DNA of 64,000 nucleotides from Paraburkholderia sp. BL10I2N1 (GTDB taxonomy: Bacteria > Pseudomonadota > Gammaproteobacteria > Burkholderiales > Burkholderiaceae): positions 2,480,001-2,544,000 of the forward strand of contig NZ_SNWA01000002.1 in the NCBI RefSeq assembly GCF_004361815.1, given 5' to 3'. The notes under the pieces are model-generated. The model was not told the DNA's origin and did no database searches. It saw only the letters and a list, made by a program, of their open reading frames with translations. Shown here piece by piece: positions 61,509-64,000 of the stretch (the stretch's first letter is position 1; every line of letters starts with the position of its first letter). Both the position numbers and the translations under genes were made by a program.

Positions 61509-62588
61509 ATGACGGAAGAGCAGGAAGGCAAGGGCGAAGTGCAGGTCATGCGTCGCGGATTGCTACAGGGTGCGGGCCTCGGCGCCGCACTGGCGCTGCT
61601 GGGCGGAGCGATTACGCCGGCACAGGCTGCGGAAGCGGGGCCGTTCCCGGACCACAAGCGCTGGAAGATCGTATTCGTGAACCATGTCACGACGAACCCG
61701 TTCTTCGTTCCGACGCAATATGGCATTCAGGACTCCACGGCTTTGCTCGGGATGGACTATCAATGGACCGGCTCGGCTAATGCTGACATTGCCGAGATGG
61801 TGAACGCCGTCAACGCGGCCATTGCCGGCAAAGCGGACGCCATCGCCGTGCCGATCGTCGACCCGAAGGCGTTCGACAAGCCGATCCAGGCAGCGCTCGA
61901 CGCTGGCATCCCGGTATTCGCTTATAACGCCGATGCCCCGCAGGGCTCGTCGAATCCTCGTCTCTCTTACATCGGCCAGGATTTGTACCTGTCTGGCTAT
62001 CAGATGGGTGAGCGCATCGTAAGCCTCGTCGATAGCGGTCTGGTTGGGCTCTTTATCGCGACGCCAGGCCAGCTCAACATTCAGCCCCGGCTCGACGGCG
62101 CGGTCGCGGCGATCAAGAAATCGGGCAAGAAGATCGACGTGCAGACCATCGCGACGGGTGCGACGGTCAACGAAGAACTCTCGAAGATCAAGTCCTTTTA
62201 CCTCGGCCACCAGGACCTCAAAGGCATGTTCGCGGTCGATGCGGGCAGTACCCAGGGTGTCGCGGAAGTGATGAAAGAGTCCAACCTGCCAGCCAAGGGC
62301 GTGCATGGCGGCGGCTTCGACCTGTTGCCGCGCACGGTCCAGCTGATTCACGAAGGCTTCCTCGACTTCACGATCGATCAGCAGCCTTACGTGCAAGGCT
62401 TTTATACGGTGGTCCAGGCGTTCGTCTTCCTGTCGTCAGGTGGGCTTGTCGGACCGGCCAATGTCAATACCGGCCTGAAATTCGTGACTAAAGGCACGGT
62501 CGAACCCTACCTGAACACCTCGACACGCTATGAAGGCAAGAGCACGAAGCCTCAGATCGTGCCGCGCACGGGTGCGATCAAGGGGTGA
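61509..62588 (+). CDS. sugar ABC transporter substrate-binding protein, Tat-type signal
   Basis: This 359-residue type I periplasmic binding protein has an N-terminal MRRGLLQGAGLGAALALLGG resembling a Tat signal (RR followed by a hydrophobic stretch). The fold marks are FVNHVTTNPFFVPTQYGIQD, DAIAVPIVDPKAFDKPI, GIPVFAYNADAP and MFAVDAGSTQGVAEVM. A GGAGG site precedes the ATG. The next gene overlaps its stop (GTGA). It resembles RbsB/XylF-like proteins; the sugar is unknown. Confidence 0.9.
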   Translation: MTEEQEGKGEVQVMRRGLLQGAGLGAALALLGGAITPAQAAEAGPFPDHKRWKIVFVNHVTTNPFFVPTQYGIQDSTALLGMDYQWTGSANADIAEMVNAVNAAIAGKADAIAVPIVDPKAFDKPIQAALDAGIPVFAYNADAPQGSSNPRLSYIGQDLYLSGYQMGERIVSLVDSGLVGLFIATPGQLNIQPRLDGAVAAIKKSGKKIDVQTIATGATVNEELSKIKSFYLGHQDLKGMFAVDAGSTQGVAEVMKESNLPAKGVHGGGFDLLPRTVQLIHEGFLDFTIDQQPYVQGFYTVVQAFVFLSSGGLVGPANVNTGLKFVTKGTVEPYLNTSTRYEGKSTKPQIVPRTGAIKG

Positions 62589-63586
62589 CGTCTTCTGTGA
62601 CGGACACTAAAAAATCCAGCGGACGACCGGGACTCTGGTCCCGGTCGATCGTGCGGTCGAGCGAGATTCGCATCCTCGCGGTTGCGCTGATCCTCAGTGC
62701 CTACTTCGAGGCAGCCAACCATGATTTTCTGCTGACCGGGGCCAGCCTCCAGAACCTGTCGCAGTTCATCGCCCCGGTTGCGCTCATTGCCTTTGGCGAA
62801 ATCATGCTGATGATTGGCGGGGAGATCGATCTCTCCGCCGGGATGGTCTTCGCGTTCGCGCCCTTCGTCATGCATTTCGCCCACGAGGCCGGCTTGCCCG
62901 CAGGGATCGCCTTGCTGGCCGGCGTGCTCGCGGCCGGCCTCGTCGGGTTCATCAACGGTGCCGTGACGGTGTACCTGCGGATCCCATCCTTCGTCACCAC
63001 GCTTGGTACGCTGTTTTTCGTCAACGGCTTCACGTTGACGATTTCACGAGGCACACCGGTTTCACCCCCGGACAGTGCCGGTTTCGCGGCGTTCATGGGG
63101 GCGTGGGGCTACAGCGAAATCATCTGGGCGATCTCGATTGCCGCGGTCATGCACGTCCTGCTCCGGCATACGCGCTGGGGCTTGCATACGATTGCGTCAG
63201 GGGCGAATCCGCTAGGCGCGAGCGAAGCGGGTATCCATGTCAGGCGCCTGAAACTCGGCAACTTTGTTATCGCCGCGGTGCTCGCGGGCTTTACCGGAAT
63301 TCTGGAGGGGTTCCGGATTTCTTCGATCGATCCGCAAGCAGGGGGCAACCAGATCATGTTCCTCGCGGTCGCCGCCGCGGTGATCGGCGGCACGCCACTC
63401 GCCGGCGGCTCGGGCACGATCATCGGCGGCCTGATCGGCGCAGCAGTCCTTGGCATTCTCAATGACGGGTTCACGCTGATCGGCATCAACGCCTTCACCT
63501 TCAACATGATTCTCGGCGCTGCGATCCTGGCTGCCATGATCTTCAACATCCACGTCGTTCGCCTGGCACGCAAGGGAGAGTTGTGA
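62585..63586 (+). CDS. sugar ABC transporter permease (RbsC-like)
   Basis: This 333-residue BPD_transp_2 permease with about 8-10 membrane helices has ALIAFGEIMLMIGGEIDLSA, RIPSFVTTLGTLFFVNGFTL, and GLHTIASGANPLGASEAGIH in the cytoplasmic loop. The GTG start overlaps the binding-protein stop, and its own TGA overlaps the ATPase ATG (TGATG). Only one permease is visible, so the channel would be a homodimer. Confidence 0.92.
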   Translation: MTSSVTDTKKSSGRPGLWSRSIVRSSEIRILAVALILSAYFEAANHDFLLTGASLQNLSQFIAPVALIAFGEIMLMIGGEIDLSAGMVFAFAPFVMHFAHEAGLPAGIALLAGVLAAGLVGFINGAVTVYLRIPSFVTTLGTLFFVNGFTLTISRGTPVSPPDSAGFAAFMGAWGYSEIIWAISIAAVMHVLLRHTRWGLHTIASGANPLGASEAGIHVRRLKLGNFVIAAVLAGFTGILEGFRISSIDPQAGGNQIMFLAVAAAVIGGTPLAGGSGTIIGGLIGAAVLGILNDGFTLIGINAFTFNMILGAAILAAMIFNIHVVRLARKGEL

Positions 63587-64000
63587 TGTCGGACGTGCGG
63601 GAGGCGCTGCGCGGCGAAGATATTGTCAAGCGCTTTGGAGCGGTCACGGCACTCGATGGCGTATCGCTGACGCTCAGGCAGGGGGAGATCCTCGGCATCC
63701 TCGGCGATAACGGTGCGGGCAAGTCGACGTTGATCAAGATTCTCACCGGGTTTCATCAGCAGACGAGTGGCAGGCTTTTCCTGGGCGGCGAGGAGACGAT
63801 GCTTCGCTCGGTTGATCACGCCCGCTCGCTTGGCGTTGAATGCGTCTACCAGGATCTGGCGCTGGCCAATTCCCTGAGTATTTATCACAACATGTTCCTG
63901 AATCGGGAGATCATCCGCCGGGGCCCATTCCGGCTGTTGAACAACCGCGCCATGCGTAGCCGGGCAGCGGAGTGTCTCGAAGAGATTGGCGTGCATGTGC
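63586..64000 (+). CDS. sugar ABC transporter ATPase (3' end outside window)
   Basis: The first 138 codons are present. Residues IVKRFGAVTALDGVSLTLRQ are followed by Walker A GDNGAGKST at about residue 40 and the Q-loop region GVECVYQDLALANSLS. The start overlaps the permease stop. The gene is cut by the window end before the signature motif, so it cannot be told whether it has one or two ATPase domains. Confidence 0.9.
   Translation, partial: MSDVREALRGEDIVKRFGAVTALDGVSLTLRQGEILGILGDNGAGKSTLIKILTGFHQQTSGRLFLGGEETMLRSVDHARSLGVECVYQDLALANSLSIYHNMFLNREIIRRGPFRLLNNRAMRSRAAECLEEIGVHV

Noticed and set aside
1-64000. CRISPR arrays, tRNA or rRNA genes, replication origin
   Set aside because: I saw no regularly spaced repeats, no cloverleaf-like sequences with CCA-type ends, no rRNA segments and no iteron or DnaA-box cluster. 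Short tRNA genes could be missed by eye.

Overview
This window looks like an accessory, catabolism-rich stretch of a Burkholderiaceae genome, most like Paraburkholderia or Caballeronia. The base composition is high in GC. It encodes small DUF4148-type secreted proteins, many LysR and GntR regulators, ribose-type sugar ABC cassettes and a branched-chain-type binding protein. I see no ribosomal, tRNA or other core genes. A secondary replicon (chromid or megaplasmid) or a genomic island is a reasonable inference, not proven here.

Layout. 1-4.3 kb: the C-terminal end of a DipZ-like thiol-redox protein, a 1-Cys MsrA, an ABC exporter and a DUF1428 protein. 4.7-14.4 kb: an aldo/keto reductase divergent from a LysR gene, lipoproteins, an NlpC/P60 lipoprotein, a DUF899 protein, and a cysteine-less CMD protein followed by an XRE regulator. 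14.4-16.6 kb: a group II intron with its reverse transcriptase. 16.9-18.9 kb: a KtrA/KtrB-type K+ uptake pair. 19.1-22.05 kb: a decayed 3-hydroxyproline locus (two gene stubs around an intact LivK-type binding protein) beside an IS30 element. 22.2-25.6 kb: a GntR regulator and assorted small genes.

25.9-36.4 kb: an apparently complete deoxyribose operon. It encodes deoxyribose-phosphate aldolase, an ALDH16-type double aldehyde dehydrogenase, an RbsD/FucU mutarotase, a ribokinase-family kinase and a four-gene ABC importer, with a convergent DeoR repressor. Import, phosphorylation, aldol cleavage to glyceraldehyde-3-phosphate plus acetaldehyde, and acetaldehyde oxidation are all represented.

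36.6-49.1 kb: the most unusual region. CoA-acylating (methyl)malonate-semialdehyde dehydrogenase, a nitronate-monooxygenase-like flavoprotein, a MOSC protein, an MmgE/PrpD protein, two small tautomerase subunits that closely resemble the alpha and beta chains of trans-3-chloroacrylic acid dehalogenase (CaaD), a DUF485 plus acetate-type Na+ symporter pair, LysR regulators and a HAD-family dehalogenase-like hydrolase. Several of these could make or consume malonate semialdehyde, which suggests a pathway for halogenated, acetylenic or nitro C3-type acids.

49.3-64 kb: an Ohr/OhrR peroxide-defence pair with repeated operator palindromes; an MFS transporter, a tandem CMD protein and a LysR gene, where the MFS and LysR genes share a duplicated leader; two decayed SDR genes; two tandem LysR genes; a second nitronate monooxygenase; and a GntR-linked sugar ABC importer whose ATPase gene runs off the window end.
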